The notes below the pieces were generated by a model. It saw only the letters and a program-made list of their open reading frames with translations. It did no database searches and was not told the origin of the DNA. From DASXZH01 sp963829965 (GTDB taxonomy: Bacteria; Armatimonadota; Fimbriimonadia; Fimbriimonadales; Fimbriimonadaceae), in NCBI GenBank assembly GCA_963829965.1, contig CAWHLK010000022.1, positions 62,001 to 126,000 on the forward strand: a stretch of DNA of 64,000 nucleotides, in the 5' to 3' direction. Below, in pieces: positions 8,946-18,265 of the stretch (position 1 is its first letter; each line of letters starts with the position of its first letter). The position numbers and the translations under genes were made by a program.

Positions 8946-9448
8946 TAAGCAGACGCCTCGCTACCGTAACCAGAAGCTCCTCGATCAGGCGTGGAGCCCC
9001 CCTGGGTCAAAGCTTCGCTGCGCAAACAGCCCTCAATCAATTCATCTAAAGACGAAATGAGCCTTGACTGGCTCTCCGGCGAAATTTTGCTCAAAGCTTC
9101 CATCGTTCTCATGACTCGATAATCCTGCCTCTCCTTCATGCATTTCAGGCCATATTCCGTCAGTTTCAGATTTTTCACTCGTCTATCTGACACGCTTTCC
9201 TTCCGCTCTACCATGCCAACGGCTTCAAGCCGGTTGGCCACTTGGGTGACCGCGCTCACGGAAATGCCCAGTTCATCGCTCACAGCCGAGTGATTCTTCG
9301 GCCCGTTTAACAGCACACGAAGAACTCTTACCTGCGCAACGGGTAGGTTTTGTATAGGGTCCTTCTCCTGTACCTTGTATAGCGTGCGCATTAAACGCGG
9401 CAGCATTTCTTCAACTAGCGCCGCATTATTACGTGTCTCTTCGTTCAT
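8945..9448 (-). CDS. MarR family transcriptional regulator
   Basis: 167 residues with a winged helix-turn-helix. The recognition region is NHSAVSDELGISVSAVTQVANRLEAVGMVERKE and the wing follows at SVSDRRVKNLKLTEYG. MarR proteins are dimeric repressors released by small aromatic ligands, and one sitting inside an efflux operon usually controls that operon. I place the start at the ATG at 9448 (MNEETRNN). The frame is open further upstream, but that stretch would lie wholly within the pump gene. The gene overlaps the 3' end of the RND pump gene by 20 bases and the TolC-type start by one base. It is therefore co-translated with the pump, and its dose should rise with pump expression (negative feedback; inference). 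Confidence 0.92.
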   Translation of the reverse strand: MNEETRNNAALVEEMLPRLMRTLYKVQEKDPIQNLPVAQVRVLRVLLNGPKNHSAVSDELGISVSAVTQVANRLEAVGMVERKESVSDRRVKNLKLTEYGLKCMKERQDYRVMRTMEALSKISPESQSRLISSLDELIEGCLRSEALTQGGSTPDRGASGYGSEASA

Positions 9449-12400
9449 TCGGTTCACTAACGACCGGTGCGCCGTCCGTCCCCACCGCTTTTCCCTTAGG
9501 CTCATGTCTTTCTGGAGCCTGTCCGTTTCCAGCGGCGGACACGCTGGGCCCAATCATCGCAGCCCGAGTGAGGTCACGATCGCTCTTTCGGAACTTACGC
9601 GCAAGGTCATCGAACAAAGTATAGACCACTGGCACAACAAACAGGGTAAGAAATGTTGAAGTTAATAGGCCTCCAACTACACAAGTCGCAAGAGGAGCCT
9701 GCGTTTCGGAACCCTTTCCAAGCTGTAAAGCGAGCGGCATCATTCCAAGAATCGCGGCGCTCGAAGTCATCAGAATCGGGCGCAAACGGGTGGGGCCTGC
9801 CTGCAATATCGCGGCGGTACGGGACATTCCTCTGCCACGCAGCGTGTTCGTGTAGTCCACGAGGAGGATTCCGTTCTTCACCGCAATGCCTATGAGCATC
9901 AGAATTCCAATGTAAGCGGTCAAACCGAAGTTACGGCCTGTAATAAAGAGGGCGAAGACCGCTCCGATGGAAGCCAGTGGTACTGAGCACAGCACGATAA
10001 GCGGATAGACATAAGACTCGAACTGGGTTGCAAGAACGATGTAGATCAGGGCGAGCGCCATAAATATGGCCAGGTTTAAGCCCGAAAACTCGTCGCTTTG
10101 TCGTTTAACGTTCAAGCCCCAATCCCAGTAGATTCCTTGGCCAAGGTCCGTTGCCGCGAGGGTTTTCGTGATTGCCGCCTGCGCCTCGCTCACGGAACTG
10201 CCTTGAGATACCCGTCCGGTAACCGCGATGTATCTTTGGCGATTGAGGCGTGTTATTTGGTTTGGCCCATAACCAGGCTTGATCGTGGCGATTTGACTCA
10301 GCATCACGCTCGGTGTATTGAGCGTAGTCGTCGCGCCATAGGGGGTGACCGGAAGGTCCAATAACTGATGCTGGGTCTTCCGGGTGTCTTGTATCTGCTG
10401 AACGTAAATTGGATACTGGAATCCGCCCTCTTGGTAATAGCTGACTAGCTCTCCATTCGTGGAGGTGTTCACGGCGTTTGCAATGTCGTTGTAGCTGATG
10501 CCTAAAGTGTTTGCCGCGTCCCGATCCACAGACAAGTCAAACTCGGGTGTGTTCTCTTGCACTCCAAGGTCCACCGCTTCAAGGCCGGGAATGGCGCTCA
10601 TCTTCTGCTGCACGATTTTTGCGGCCGCTGTAACCTGGTTGTAATCCGTTCCGAAAACGTCCACTTCCATGTTTGTGGCGCCTCCCGTAAGAATCTGGGT
10701 AACAATGTCATAGGGCTGAACCAGCGCGAGCACTCCTGGGATTTTGGCGAGTTCTTTGTTGACCAGGTTCATATTCTCCTGCGTCGAGTGTTTGCGGTTA
10801 TCCTTCAACCGCACAGTTGAGCCACCTTGGTAGCCGATTTGCGCGGTCGTAGTTCCTCGCAAGCTCAAGCTTGCGCCGGCCGCAGAGAACTCGGTTTCGA
10901 CATCGGGATCATGCATGAGGATGTCTTCCACCTGACTCATCGTTTGCCTTGTTTTGGAAAGCGCCGTTCCAACGGGATACTTCAAGTTGACCGTAAAATT
11001 GCCTGTGTCGGTTGTGGGAAGAAGTTCCGTTCCTATGAACGGCAAAAAGGCCATTGTTAGGATCATCGACGCGACCGCGCCAAGAATGACGAGCAAACGA
11101 TGCCCGAGAGCCCAGCCCAGACCTTTATGGTAGGAAGCATCCAACTTGGCAAACTTGGCTCCGAACCAATCGAAGAATCGCGTGATCGGGCCTGGAGCGT
11201 GGGTCCTCATCTCCGGATGAGCCTCTTCAAGAACCTCGCGCTCGCTAATCAACCGTGAGCAAAGCATGGGCACAACGGTCATGGCGTCAAGCCACGAAAC
11301 GGCCATGGAGAAGATCACGACGAGCGCAAACTGGGAGAAGGTTTGGCCCGCCTGTCCCTGAATAAAGAACAGGGGGAAGAACACAATCATGACCGTAAAC
11401 GTGGAGGCCAAGACGGCCGACGAGATCTCCGCAGTGCCCACCACTGCTGCATCCGCGGCTCTACGTTTATCACGTTCTATGTGCCTGAAGATGTTTTCAA
11501 GCACAACTACGGCGTCGTCTACGATCAATCCGGTGGCAAGGGCTAGACCGCTAAGAGAAATCGTATTGAGGGTGAAGCCGGCAAAGTAGAACAGAGTGAA
11601 GGTTGAGATGATCGAAATTGGAATGGATAGCGCGACCACCAGGGTGCTTCTTATGCTGCGGAGAAAGAGCATGAGGATAATAACTGCGAGTCCACCGCCG
11701 ATTATCGCCGTGTTTTTCAGGTCATCGATCGAGTCCTGAATAAAGCCCGATTGGTCGTAAGCCAAGGTCCATTTCAGTTCCGGATAGAGCTTCTTAACCT
11801 GCTCGAGTTTATCAAAAACGGCCTTTGCTGTTGAAACCGTGTTGGCCGCGCTTTGTTTGGTAATGATGACGCCGGCCGCAATCTGTTTATTCAGCCTCGT
11901 GTAAATCCGTTGCTCTTGGTACTGATCCTTAACCGTGGCAACGTCGCTCAAACGAACGGTGGTTTTGGTTCCGTTCTCGGCTGCGTAGGTCCCGACCGGC
12001 ATATTGGATAGCTGGGCGACGCTCGTGAAATAGCCGTTTGCCCGGATCGTGTACTCAGTCAAGCCCTCCTTGCCAATACCGGCGGGCAGATTCACGTTTT
12101 CGCTTGAAATGCGTTGGGCGATCAATTGCAGCGGAATATGATAGGCGTTCAGCTTGATCGGATCGACGTCAACAATGATCGCTCTCGGAAGTCCGCCGGT
12201 GGATGCTGCGGCAGCCACGCCGTTCGCTGACTCCAGGAGAGGCGTGATAACGTTATCTAGTGTCATTCGCAACTTGACTTGATCCTGGATTCCAGTAACT
12301 CCTAGGATCAAAATTGGTAGGGATGACGGGTCGAACTTATAAACAACCGGAGCCTGAAGGGTATTCGTGGGATCTTGTGGGAAGCTTTGTTTCGCACGCT

Positions 12401-12737
12401 CCGCCAGCTGAAGAGTATCAACTGCGGCGGTATCGATGTTCGTGCCCCAAGTGAACTGGCAGCGGACGGAACTTGATCCCAGCGTAGAAGAAGAGTCGAT
12501 CTCATACAAGTTCGCAACCTGAGATACGGCTTCCTCAACCGGCCGGGTTATCTGAATCTCCATCTGTTCCGGAGAAGTATTGGGCCAGTTCGTGAAGACG
12601 GCAACGGTGGGAATTGTCACCGCCGGCAATAGGTCCACCGAAAGCTTTGTAAGGCAGATAGCGCCAAGAATGACGAGCGCGAGAATGCGCATCATGACCG
12701 CTACCGGCCGTGTTACAGAAAACCTTGCGAATCCCAT
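9429..12737 (-). CDS. RND efflux pump permease (AcrB/HAE1 family)
   Basis: 1102 residues, near the usual 1030-1050 plus a polar tail of about 60. The N-terminal helix follows MGFARFSVTRPVAVMM. Two large periplasmic loops sit in the usual positions, and 12 transmembrane helices are expected. The proton-relay Asp pair lies in GLALATGLIVDDAVVVLENI (TM4). The second half repeats the fold (GIAVKNGILLVDY near the C-terminus). HAE1 pumps are inner-membrane trimers that exchange protons for drugs, bile salts or dyes. It follows the adaptor gene after 27 bases and precedes the MarR gene with a 20-base overlap. The long tail after the last helix is Gly/Pro/Glu-rich and unlike AcrB. The substrate cannot be deduced. 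Confidence 0.95.
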   Translation of the reverse strand: MGFARFSVTRPVAVMMRILALVILGAICLTKLSVDLLPAVTIPTVAVFTNWPNTSPEQMEIQITRPVEEAVSQVANLYEIDSSSTLGSSSVRCQFTWGTNIDTAAVDTLQLAERAKQSFPQDPTNTLQAPVVYKFDPSSLPILILGVTGIQDQVKLRMTLDNVITPLLESANGVAAAASTGGLPRAIIVDVDPIKLNAYHIPLQLIAQRISSENVNLPAGIGKEGLTEYTIRANGYFTSVAQLSNMPVGTYAAENGTKTTVRLSDVATVKDQYQEQRIYTRLNKQIAAGVIITKQSAANTVSTAKAVFDKLEQVKKLYPELKWTLAYDQSGFIQDSIDDLKNTAIIGGGLAVIILMLFLRSIRSTLVVALSIPISIISTFTLFYFAGFTLNTISLSGLALATGLIVDDAVVVLENIFRHIERDKRRAADAAVVGTAEISSAVLASTFTVMIVFFPLFFIQGQAGQTFSQFALVVIFSMAVSWLDAMTVVPMLCSRLISEREVLEEAHPEMRTHAPGPITRFFDWFGAKFAKLDASYHKGLGWALGHRLLVILGAVASMILTMAFLPFIGTELLPTTDTGNFTVNLKYPVGTALSKTRQTMSQVEDILMHDPDVETEFSAAGASLSLRGTTTAQIGYQGGSTVRLKDNRKHSTQENMNLVNKELAKIPGVLALVQPYDIVTQILTGGATNMEVDVFGTDYNQVTAAAKIVQQKMSAIPGLEAVDLGVQENTPEFDLSVDRDAANTLGISYNDIANAVNTSTNGELVSYYQEGGFQYPIYVQQIQDTRKTQHQLLDLPVTPYGATTTLNTPSVMLSQIATIKPGYGPNQITRLNRQRYIAVTGRVSQGSSVSEAQAAITKTLAATDLGQGIYWDWGLNVKRQSDEFSGLNLAIFMALALIYIVLATQFESYVYPLIVLCSVPLASIGAVFALFITGRNFGLTAYIGILMLIGIAVKNGILLVDYTNTLRGRGMSRTAAILQAGPTRLRPILMTSSAAILGMMPLALQLGKGSETQAPLATCVVGGLLTSTFLTLFVVPVVYTLFDDLARKFRKSDRDLTRAAMIGPSVSAAGNGQAPERHEPKGKAVGTDGAPVVSEPNERRDT

Positions 12738-12764
12738 GTTTGTTGCTGACTTTCCTTGGTCGGA

Positions 12765-14447
12765 CTATTGAGTAGAGGCACCTTGCTTGGTGCCGGATTT
12801 CCCTTTGCTGCCGGTTGATTCAGCAGAACCCGAAGGGTTTCCGGCTGTATCGGAGTTGATGGTTACCTTTGAGCCATCTTTGATTGACCGATACGAAATC
12901 GTAATCACCGTGTCGCCGATGCTAAGCCCACTCTTGATCTCTATATTCTTTGAGTCCGACTGGCCGGTAACAACCGGCACAACGTGAACGGTTCCGTGGG
13001 TGACTCCCTTGTCGTCTTTCGTAATATCCTTGACAACAGAGACCGTGTTTCCGGTATCGCCGTTGTGGACAGCTTCAAGCGGAACTAAAATTCCGACTGG
13101 CGTTTTCCCGGTCATGATATCGACGTGACCGAACATGCCAGGCTTGAAGAGCCGCTCCTTGTTGTCAAGTCTGACTTCAAACGTGAACTGTCGAACCGTC
13201 GGATCTGCTGCCGGCGTTATCAATACGACAGGCGCGGAGAAGGTTTGTCCCGGGAGCGCGTCAAAGGTAAGGGTCGCCGTTTGCCCGACTTTCATGGTTG
13301 AAATGTATTCCACCGGGGCGGAACAAGTCACATACAGCCAATCCAAATACTGAACTTCAAGCAGTTCCTGGCCAACGGAGGCCATCGAGCCCGGGTCGAT
13401 CAAACGGTTGGTAACGGTGCCGTCGAACGGCGTTTTCAAGATTGTGTCGCCCACCACGGCGATTGCGTTGTTGAGCTGTGCTTTATCCGCGTCAACAACC
13501 GCCTTCAAAGCTTGAAGATTTTGCTTATAGGCGGGAACGGCGGCGGTATTCGATTTAGCATAGGTCAAAGCTTCTTTTGCGCTATGAGTAGTCGCCTTGG
13601 CGGCAACGACGTTTGCCGACTGCTGTTTCTTAACGATCGATAGATTTTGTTTTGCCGAGTCCAGTTCGGCTTTTGCGGAGGTCACTGCGGACTTGGCTGC
13701 GTCAAGGCTCTGCTGCGCGCTGCTGACCGCAGCATCGGCAACCCCTTTCGAAGCCTCCGAGGTGTCCAGATCCTGGGCTGCAACATATCCCTGCTTGTAG
13801 AGGGTGTATTCGCGCGTGTAGTTTGCGGTCGTTGACTTTTGAGTCGCTTGAGCACTTAGGACAGCCTGGTTTGCTGCCCCCTGCTGAGAAATAGCAGAGG
13901 CTACTTTGGCAGACGCATCCGTGACCGCAGCTTGCGCAGTTTGAACTTGCGCCGCCGTGTTTGCGATTACTTGCCCCTCGTTGGCCTGGGCACTTGCCAG
14001 CGCGGCTTCATCCTGTCGAATCGTTGTTTGAACGTTCGTGTCGGTCGGAGTTTCGTTCAGTAGCGCCTGCGTGTACTGGTGTTCCGCCTGAGCGACCGCG
14101 CTTTGCATTTGAGCGACTGCGGCTTCCTGCTCGATGGGGTTGATGCGAACCAAAACTTCGCCGGCTTTGACATCTTGGCCGGGACGGACGTTAAGCATGT
14201 CAACGATTCCCGCAACTTTGGATCCCAACTTAATATCGAACGGGGTATTCAAACTTCCGACTGTATCGAGATGGTTCTCGATGTCTCCGGCTTTCGCCAA
14301 GCCAACGACCACGTTACTCGCTGATCCCTTCCTAGTCGCGGCTTGGGCCTGCAGCGTCTTCGCGTTTTGGATCTTGGCGCCGATGCGCCACGCAATTACA
14401 CAAACGAGGCCAACAACAAAGACGATAATCCAGACCCACTTCTTCAT
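12765..14447 (-). CDS. Periplasmic adaptor (membrane fusion) subunit of the RND pump
   Basis: 560 residues, longer than the usual 370-400. An N-terminal membrane anchor (WVWIIVFVVGLVCVIAWRI) is followed by a biotinyl-lipoyl half (GIVDMLNVRPGQDVKAGEVLVRI). A very long Ala/Gln-rich alpha-helical hairpin spans about residues 110-340 and is followed by the second lipoyl half (DTILKTPFDGTVTNRLIDPGS) and the beta-barrel domain. The extra length lies almost entirely in the hairpin, which should reach further towards the TolC partner. Adaptors bridge pump and channel in the periplasm. It is the first gene of the efflux operon. The 136 bases upstream separate it from the VanW gene and are where a MarR site would be expected, although I see no clear palindrome there. 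Confidence 0.92.
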   Translation of the reverse strand: MKKWVWIIVFVVGLVCVIAWRIGAKIQNAKTLQAQAATRKGSASNVVVGLAKAGDIENHLDTVGSLNTPFDIKLGSKVAGIVDMLNVRPGQDVKAGEVLVRINPIEQEAAVAQMQSAVAQAEHQYTQALLNETPTDTNVQTTIRQDEAALASAQANEGQVIANTAAQVQTAQAAVTDASAKVASAISQQGAANQAVLSAQATQKSTTANYTREYTLYKQGYVAAQDLDTSEASKGVADAAVSSAQQSLDAAKSAVTSAKAELDSAKQNLSIVKKQQSANVVAAKATTHSAKEALTYAKSNTAAVPAYKQNLQALKAVVDADKAQLNNAIAVVGDTILKTPFDGTVTNRLIDPGSMASVGQELLEVQYLDWLYVTCSAPVEYISTMKVGQTATLTFDALPGQTFSAPVVLITPAADPTVRQFTFEVRLDNKERLFKPGMFGHVDIMTGKTPVGILVPLEAVHNGDTGNTVSVVKDITKDDKGVTHGTVHVVPVVTGQSDSKNIEIKSGLSIGDTVITISYRSIKDGSKVTINSDTAGNPSGSAESTGSKGKSGTKQGASTQ

Positions 14448-14583
14448 CTATTCCCTTTATGCGACTTAAGGATTCTACAATTTTTCCCTTGGGGACAGGT
14501 AGCAACGGGCGCAACAATTGGCTTAGACTTCTCTAAGGTTCAGCCTATGAGGCTCTTCTACGCCCAAAAATGGCCGCAGCGAC

Positions 14584-15975
14584 TCAGTTTGAAATCGCGG
14601 GCGTTACGGGCGGCTGCGAAGGTTGCGGCCGAGCGGAGGGGGTGGCCGGCCCAGGCACTCCGAGAGGAAATCCCGAAATCTTTGTTCCAACCGCAACCAC
14701 GCGCTCTGAGCCTTTGTAGTAGCTTCGCCCCAGGGGTTCCCGCGCGACTTCGACACCGTTCTTGTAGACGATCCGGTAAGTAACCAAGCTGTGGCCCTTG
14801 GATCCCTTGTCTAAAACCTTCTTGGCGCCCACTGGGAGCGACGCGTCGGTCACCGTTTTCAATCCGGTGTCCCACGTCTTCGAGCCCTCAGACTCAATCT
14901 TGATTGAAAGCGCCGGATCCTTCTTACCAAGGATCCGAAACGTGAGCTTGCCCGGCTCATAGTCCGCACTAATGGCGATAGGACTAGGCAAGGTGTTCTT
15001 GAACTTCAAATCCAGCGATCCGTAGTCCACGGTTGCATCCCGCCCAACCGGCAAGTAAGCGACGGGCATGGAGTGGTTGTGTCGTTGAACCACCGTTAGA
15101 TCGGCGAAGAGGGCTGCATTGTATAAGGTGCTGCTCACTTGGCATATTCCGCCGCCCACACCCATGTCGTGCTTGCCGTTTTTGAATACCGGGGCGGTCT
15201 TTAATCCGTCTTGGATCGTCCGCTTCCCTACAACCGTATTGAAGCTAAACGTATCGCCAGGTAGCAGCACGCACCCGTTGATTTTGCCGCTGGCCAGCCG
15301 AATGTTCGTGTTGCGGTCCTTCTTTCGGACAGGAAACTTGGTTGTGAATGTGCTTACGACTTCGTCAATCTGGCGCAACTCGCTGTCCGGCACTCTTTTG
15401 ACTGCCTCGACAACTGGGATCGATACCTGCGACTGCCCTTGTTCAGCCGCATCGATCGTCTTTTTCTCCAGTGCTTTATCATCTACCGCCACGCCGCCTC
15501 TTTCCGGCTTGACATCAAACCGGCCGCCCTTATAAAAGACCTTGGCCGGCTCATATTTCGTGTCCTCCGATAGAATCAGGTTGGCGACTTTCTTGGGCGT
15601 TCCATTCCACGCAAAAAGGATCGGAAAATGCTGGATTCCTTCGTTGCCTCCAATCGCCTGCTTCGCGGAATCCACGATTCCGGATACCGGCAATTGCGCG
15701 ATGCTGCGTTCCACGTCCGGCGCTATGCCGGCATCGGCGAGGGGCAGTTCGATCGAATGTGAGGAAGCCGACACAAATCTCAATGGCTTCGTCTTCTCGG
15801 TTTCCCACCAACTGGCCATTTTTGTGTTCGCCTCAGTCAGGGTCAGCCCACCCACGGGAATCGGCCCGAGGTAAACATTGGGCATTATCTTTGATTCAAA
15901 CCGCGCGGCGACCAAAGCCAGGCAAACTGCTGCACAAGCGGCCAATACCACGCAAACGATGAGGGCTTTTTTCAT
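14584..15975 (-). CDS. VanW family protein with G5 domain
   Basis: 463 residues. A signal/anchor helix (ALIVCVVLAACAAVCLALVAA) is followed by a putative peptidoglycan-binding domain (residues about 40-200). The VanW domain follows, with the signatures LLPGDTFSFNTVVGKRT and VGGGICQVSSTLYNAAL. A G5-like domain lies near residues 365-440 (VTYRIVYKNGVEVAREPL), and a Pro/Ser tail ends the protein. VanW was named from vancomycin-resistance clusters, but its biochemical role is not established; G5 and related domains suggest contact with cell-wall sugars. It should be exported and membrane-anchored. It is upstream of the efflux operon on the same strand, and divergent from pyrC. Confidence 0.9.
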   Translation of the reverse strand: MKKALIVCVVLAACAAVCLALVAARFESKIMPNVYLGPIPVGGLTLTEANTKMASWWETEKTKPLRFVSASSHSIELPLADAGIAPDVERSIAQLPVSGIVDSAKQAIGGNEGIQHFPILFAWNGTPKKVANLILSEDTKYEPAKVFYKGGRFDVKPERGGVAVDDKALEKKTIDAAEQGQSQVSIPVVEAVKRVPDSELRQIDEVVSTFTTKFPVRKKDRNTNIRLASGKINGCVLLPGDTFSFNTVVGKRTIQDGLKTAPVFKNGKHDMGVGGGICQVSSTLYNAALFADLTVVQRHNHSMPVAYLPVGRDATVDYGSLDLKFKNTLPSPIAISADYEPGKLTFRILGKKDPALSIKIESEGSKTWDTGLKTVTDASLPVGAKKVLDKGSKGHSLVTYRIVYKNGVEVAREPLGRSYYKGSERVVAVGTKISGFPLGVPGPATPSARPQPSQPPVTPAISN

Positions 15976-16027
15976 TTATTTCCGGATAGTCTTCGAAGGA
16001 GAGTTCCCGGTCCACTAGATTACTGAC

Positions 16028-16061
16028 GTTTTCCACCGCAATTTGGGAATAAGTGGAAAAC
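16028..16061. promoter_or_regulatory. Hairpin in the pyrC leader
   Basis: GTTTTCCAC (16028-16036) and GTGGAAAAC (16053-16061) are perfect 9-base inverted arms with a 16-base loop, 29 bases before the pyrC start. The position in a pyrimidine gene leader suggests an attenuator stem or an operator; no T-run follows. It could also serve the divergent VanW gene. Confidence 0.35.
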
Positions 16062-16090
16062 TGGTTTCCTCCCCTAAAGGCACACACCCT

Positions 16091-17428
16091 ATGAGCTACG
16101 ACTTAATCCTCCGAAACGGCACGGTCCTAACAGGTAAGACGTCATTCCAAGCGGACATTGCTATCACCAACGGCAAAATTGCTGATATTGGGTCTTTAGG
16201 GGCTATGGATGCCTCGGAGATTCTCGACTTAACAGGCCTGAGTCTGATGCCGGGAATCATCGATACTCAGGTTCATTTTAGAGAGCCCGGCTTTGAGCAC
16301 AAGGAAGACATTCAGAGTGGCACTCAATCGGCCGCAGCGGGCGGCGTAACCACGGTGCTGGAGATGCCCAATACTTCCCCACCAACCGTTAGCGCCGAGG
16401 CACTTGCGGACAAGCTTTCCCGGGCGAAGGGACGCGCTTGGTGCAATATTGGATTTTTTGTTGGCGCATCGGCGGAAAATGCTGATCAGCTATCTGGTTA
16501 TGAGGAGCTTCCGGGCACGCCTGGTATCAAGATTTTCATGGGCAGCTCCACGGGCTCGCTGCTCGTTCCCGATGACCCAACTCTGGGCCAGGTTCTTCGC
16601 TCCGGCCGCAAGCGAGTCGCAGTTCACGCGGAAGACCATTTTGAGCTGGAGAAGGGCAAGGTGGAAATGGGCGGACATCCCTCCGTTTTCGACCATCCTT
16701 TTATTCGATCCCCGAAAGCGGCTTTGCTCGCCACCCAGCAAATTGTCGCGCTATCCGAAGCAACCGGCCGTCCAGTGCACGTTCTCCATATTTCGACTGC
16801 GGAAGAAGCGTCCTACTTGTCCGAGGTCAAATCAAAAGGCGCTAAGGTGACCGCGGAAGTCACTCCTCAGCACCTCTACTTCGCCGCTCCCGCATGCTAT
16901 GAAGAGCTAGGGACGTTCGCGCAGATGAACCCTCCACTAAGGAGCGCAAAGCACCGAGAGGCCTTACGCCAAGCTGTAAAGCAAGGGGTGTTTGATGTTT
17001 TCGGAAGCGACCACGCGCCTCATACACGCGAGGAAAAGGCGCAGCCCTATCCAAAGAGCCCCAGCGGTATGCCCGGCGTCCAAACGCTTCTCTCCGTGCT
17101 CTTAACGCTTGCTCTCGATGAGGGGCTCTTCTCCGTCCACGATGTTGTCCGTATGGCGTCCGAAAACCCGGCAAGGCTCTACGCCATAAAAGGCAAGGGC
17201 GTACTTGTCAAAGGAGCGGACGCGGACATCACGATCGTCGACATAGAGAAGAGATGGACGGTCGATCGATCCTGGATCAAGAGCAAGTGCGGATGGAGCC
17301 CGTACGAGGGCAAGAGACTAATTGGCTTCCCCGTTCACACGTTGGTCAACGGCAAGTTCGCAATGAGGGACGGCGAATTGTCGTCCGAGGCCTACGGTGT
17401 CACGCCTGTTTTCGGGCCCCAGGTCTGA
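16091..17428 (+). CDS. pyrC: Dihydroorotase, class I type
   Basis: 445 residues of the amidohydrolase superfamily. Motifs: a metal-binding IIDTQVHFREPGFEHKED near residue 60; IKIFMGSSTGSLLV, which carries the bridging Lys; HAEDHFE; VLHISTAEE; and the C-terminal catalytic FGSDHAPHT. It should interconvert carbamoyl-aspartate and dihydroorotate, the third step of pyrimidine synthesis, in the cytoplasm. The first His of the usual DxHVH motif is Gln here (DTQVH). I recall the same change, together with MGSSTG, in a dihydroorotase subgroup of Bacteroidetes, so the enzyme is probably active. The ATG at 16091 fits the family N-terminus; the frame is open to 16043. Allantoinase is a less likely alternative. 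Confidence 0.88.
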   Translation: MSYDLILRNGTVLTGKTSFQADIAITNGKIADIGSLGAMDASEILDLTGLSLMPGIIDTQVHFREPGFEHKEDIQSGTQSAAAGGVTTVLEMPNTSPPTVSAEALADKLSRAKGRAWCNIGFFVGASAENADQLSGYEELPGTPGIKIFMGSSTGSLLVPDDPTLGQVLRSGRKRVAVHAEDHFELEKGKVEMGGHPSVFDHPFIRSPKAALLATQQIVALSEATGRPVHVLHISTAEEASYLSEVKSKGAKVTAEVTPQHLYFAAPACYEELGTFAQMNPPLRSAKHREALRQAVKQGVFDVFGSDHAPHTREEKAQPYPKSPSGMPGVQTLLSVLLTLALDEGLFSVHDVVRMASENPARLYAIKGKGVLVKGADADITIVDIEKRWTVDRSWIKSKCGWSPYEGKRLIGFPVHTLVNGKFAMRDGELSSEAYGVTPVFGPQV

Positions 17429-17434
17429 GAAACT

Positions 17435-18160
17435 TCACGACTCGCGGTAGCCAATCGAATAGATGTTTTCGCCTATAAAGTGGAATCCCCGGTCTTTCCC
17501 GGCAACGCACTGCAAGAATGTTTGAGACGTTCTAGCTCCCGGAAGGAGCCAATCGTGGATCTCGACAATTAGAATGGGCGTCTGATCGACCCAATCCGTA
17601 TTGGCCGAAAAAACGTCCTTCTCAAATCCTTCTATGTCGATCTTGACAATGAACGGCTTAACCTCTTCACTGAGCTCCCTGACATAGATCTCGTCGATGG
17701 TGACGCAGGGGACACTGGCGTCTTGCCCAGTCGCCCGCTCTGTTCGGAAAGCCCAGCTTCCCCGATCCGGATCGGACAGGGTGGCACGCCCAGGCGAAGA
17801 TGCCAAGGCGCCTCGGATACAGTCCGCGTCTAAGCCCTCCATGTTGCGGCACAGAACTTCGAAGTTACGTTCTTCCGGTTCAATCGCCGCGATTCGGGAT
17901 TTCGGAAGCATTAAGTTAAAGAACACGGAGGCCGCGCCGATATTCGCTCCCGCATCGATGACCAGTGGCCGGACGCCCATTTCGTCAAAATCTCGCAATG
18001 CCTCCCCGATCGCCTTGTAGCAGGGAAGCTTACGCAACTCGTAATCTCCGCGCTTGAAGATTTGCGAGATCACGCCTTCATCCGTGGTTCCCGAACGATA
18101 GAAGAAGTCCCGGGTGGTCGATTCGTATCCCACATTGACGCGGCTTAGTTCTCCGCTCAT
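17435..18160 (-). CDS. FkbM family methyltransferase
   Basis: 241 residues. The SAM-binding motif I is VIDAGANIGAASVFF, followed by IAAIEPEERNFEVLCRN (motif II) and FIVKIDIEGFEKDVF, the hallmark of the FkbM group. Members transfer a methyl group to hydroxyls of sugars, lipids or polyketides. The acceptor here cannot be inferred, because the neighbours (pyrC, a von Willebrand A protein) are not biosynthetic partners. It converges on pyrC with a six-base gap and is divergent from the next gene over about 105 bases. It is a full-length, cytoplasmic protein without signal or membrane segment. Confidence 0.88.
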   Translation of the reverse strand: MSGELSRVNVGYESTTRDFFYRSGTTDEGVISQIFKRGDYELRKLPCYKAIGEALRDFDEMGVRPLVIDAGANIGAASVFFNLMLPKSRIAAIEPEERNFEVLCRNMEGLDADCIRGALASSPGRATLSDPDRGSWAFRTERATGQDASVPCVTIDEIYVRELSEEVKPFIVKIDIEGFEKDVFSANTDWVDQTPILIVEIHDWLLPGARTSQTFLQCVAGKDRGFHFIGENIYSIGYRES

Positions 18161-18265
18161 TGGGGCGCAGTATACATTCGAAGAAGATCCGGCTTCGTGA
18201 AACGCCGCGGAATGTCGTTCGTTCCATTAGCGAGGCGAACTATCGCCTCGGGGTGGAGAACTAAG

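Noticed and set aside
14448..14583. MarR operator upstream of the adaptor gene
   Set aside because: I looked for an inverted repeat of 16-20 bases; only a short AGCCT/AGGCT pair is present, too weak to annotate.
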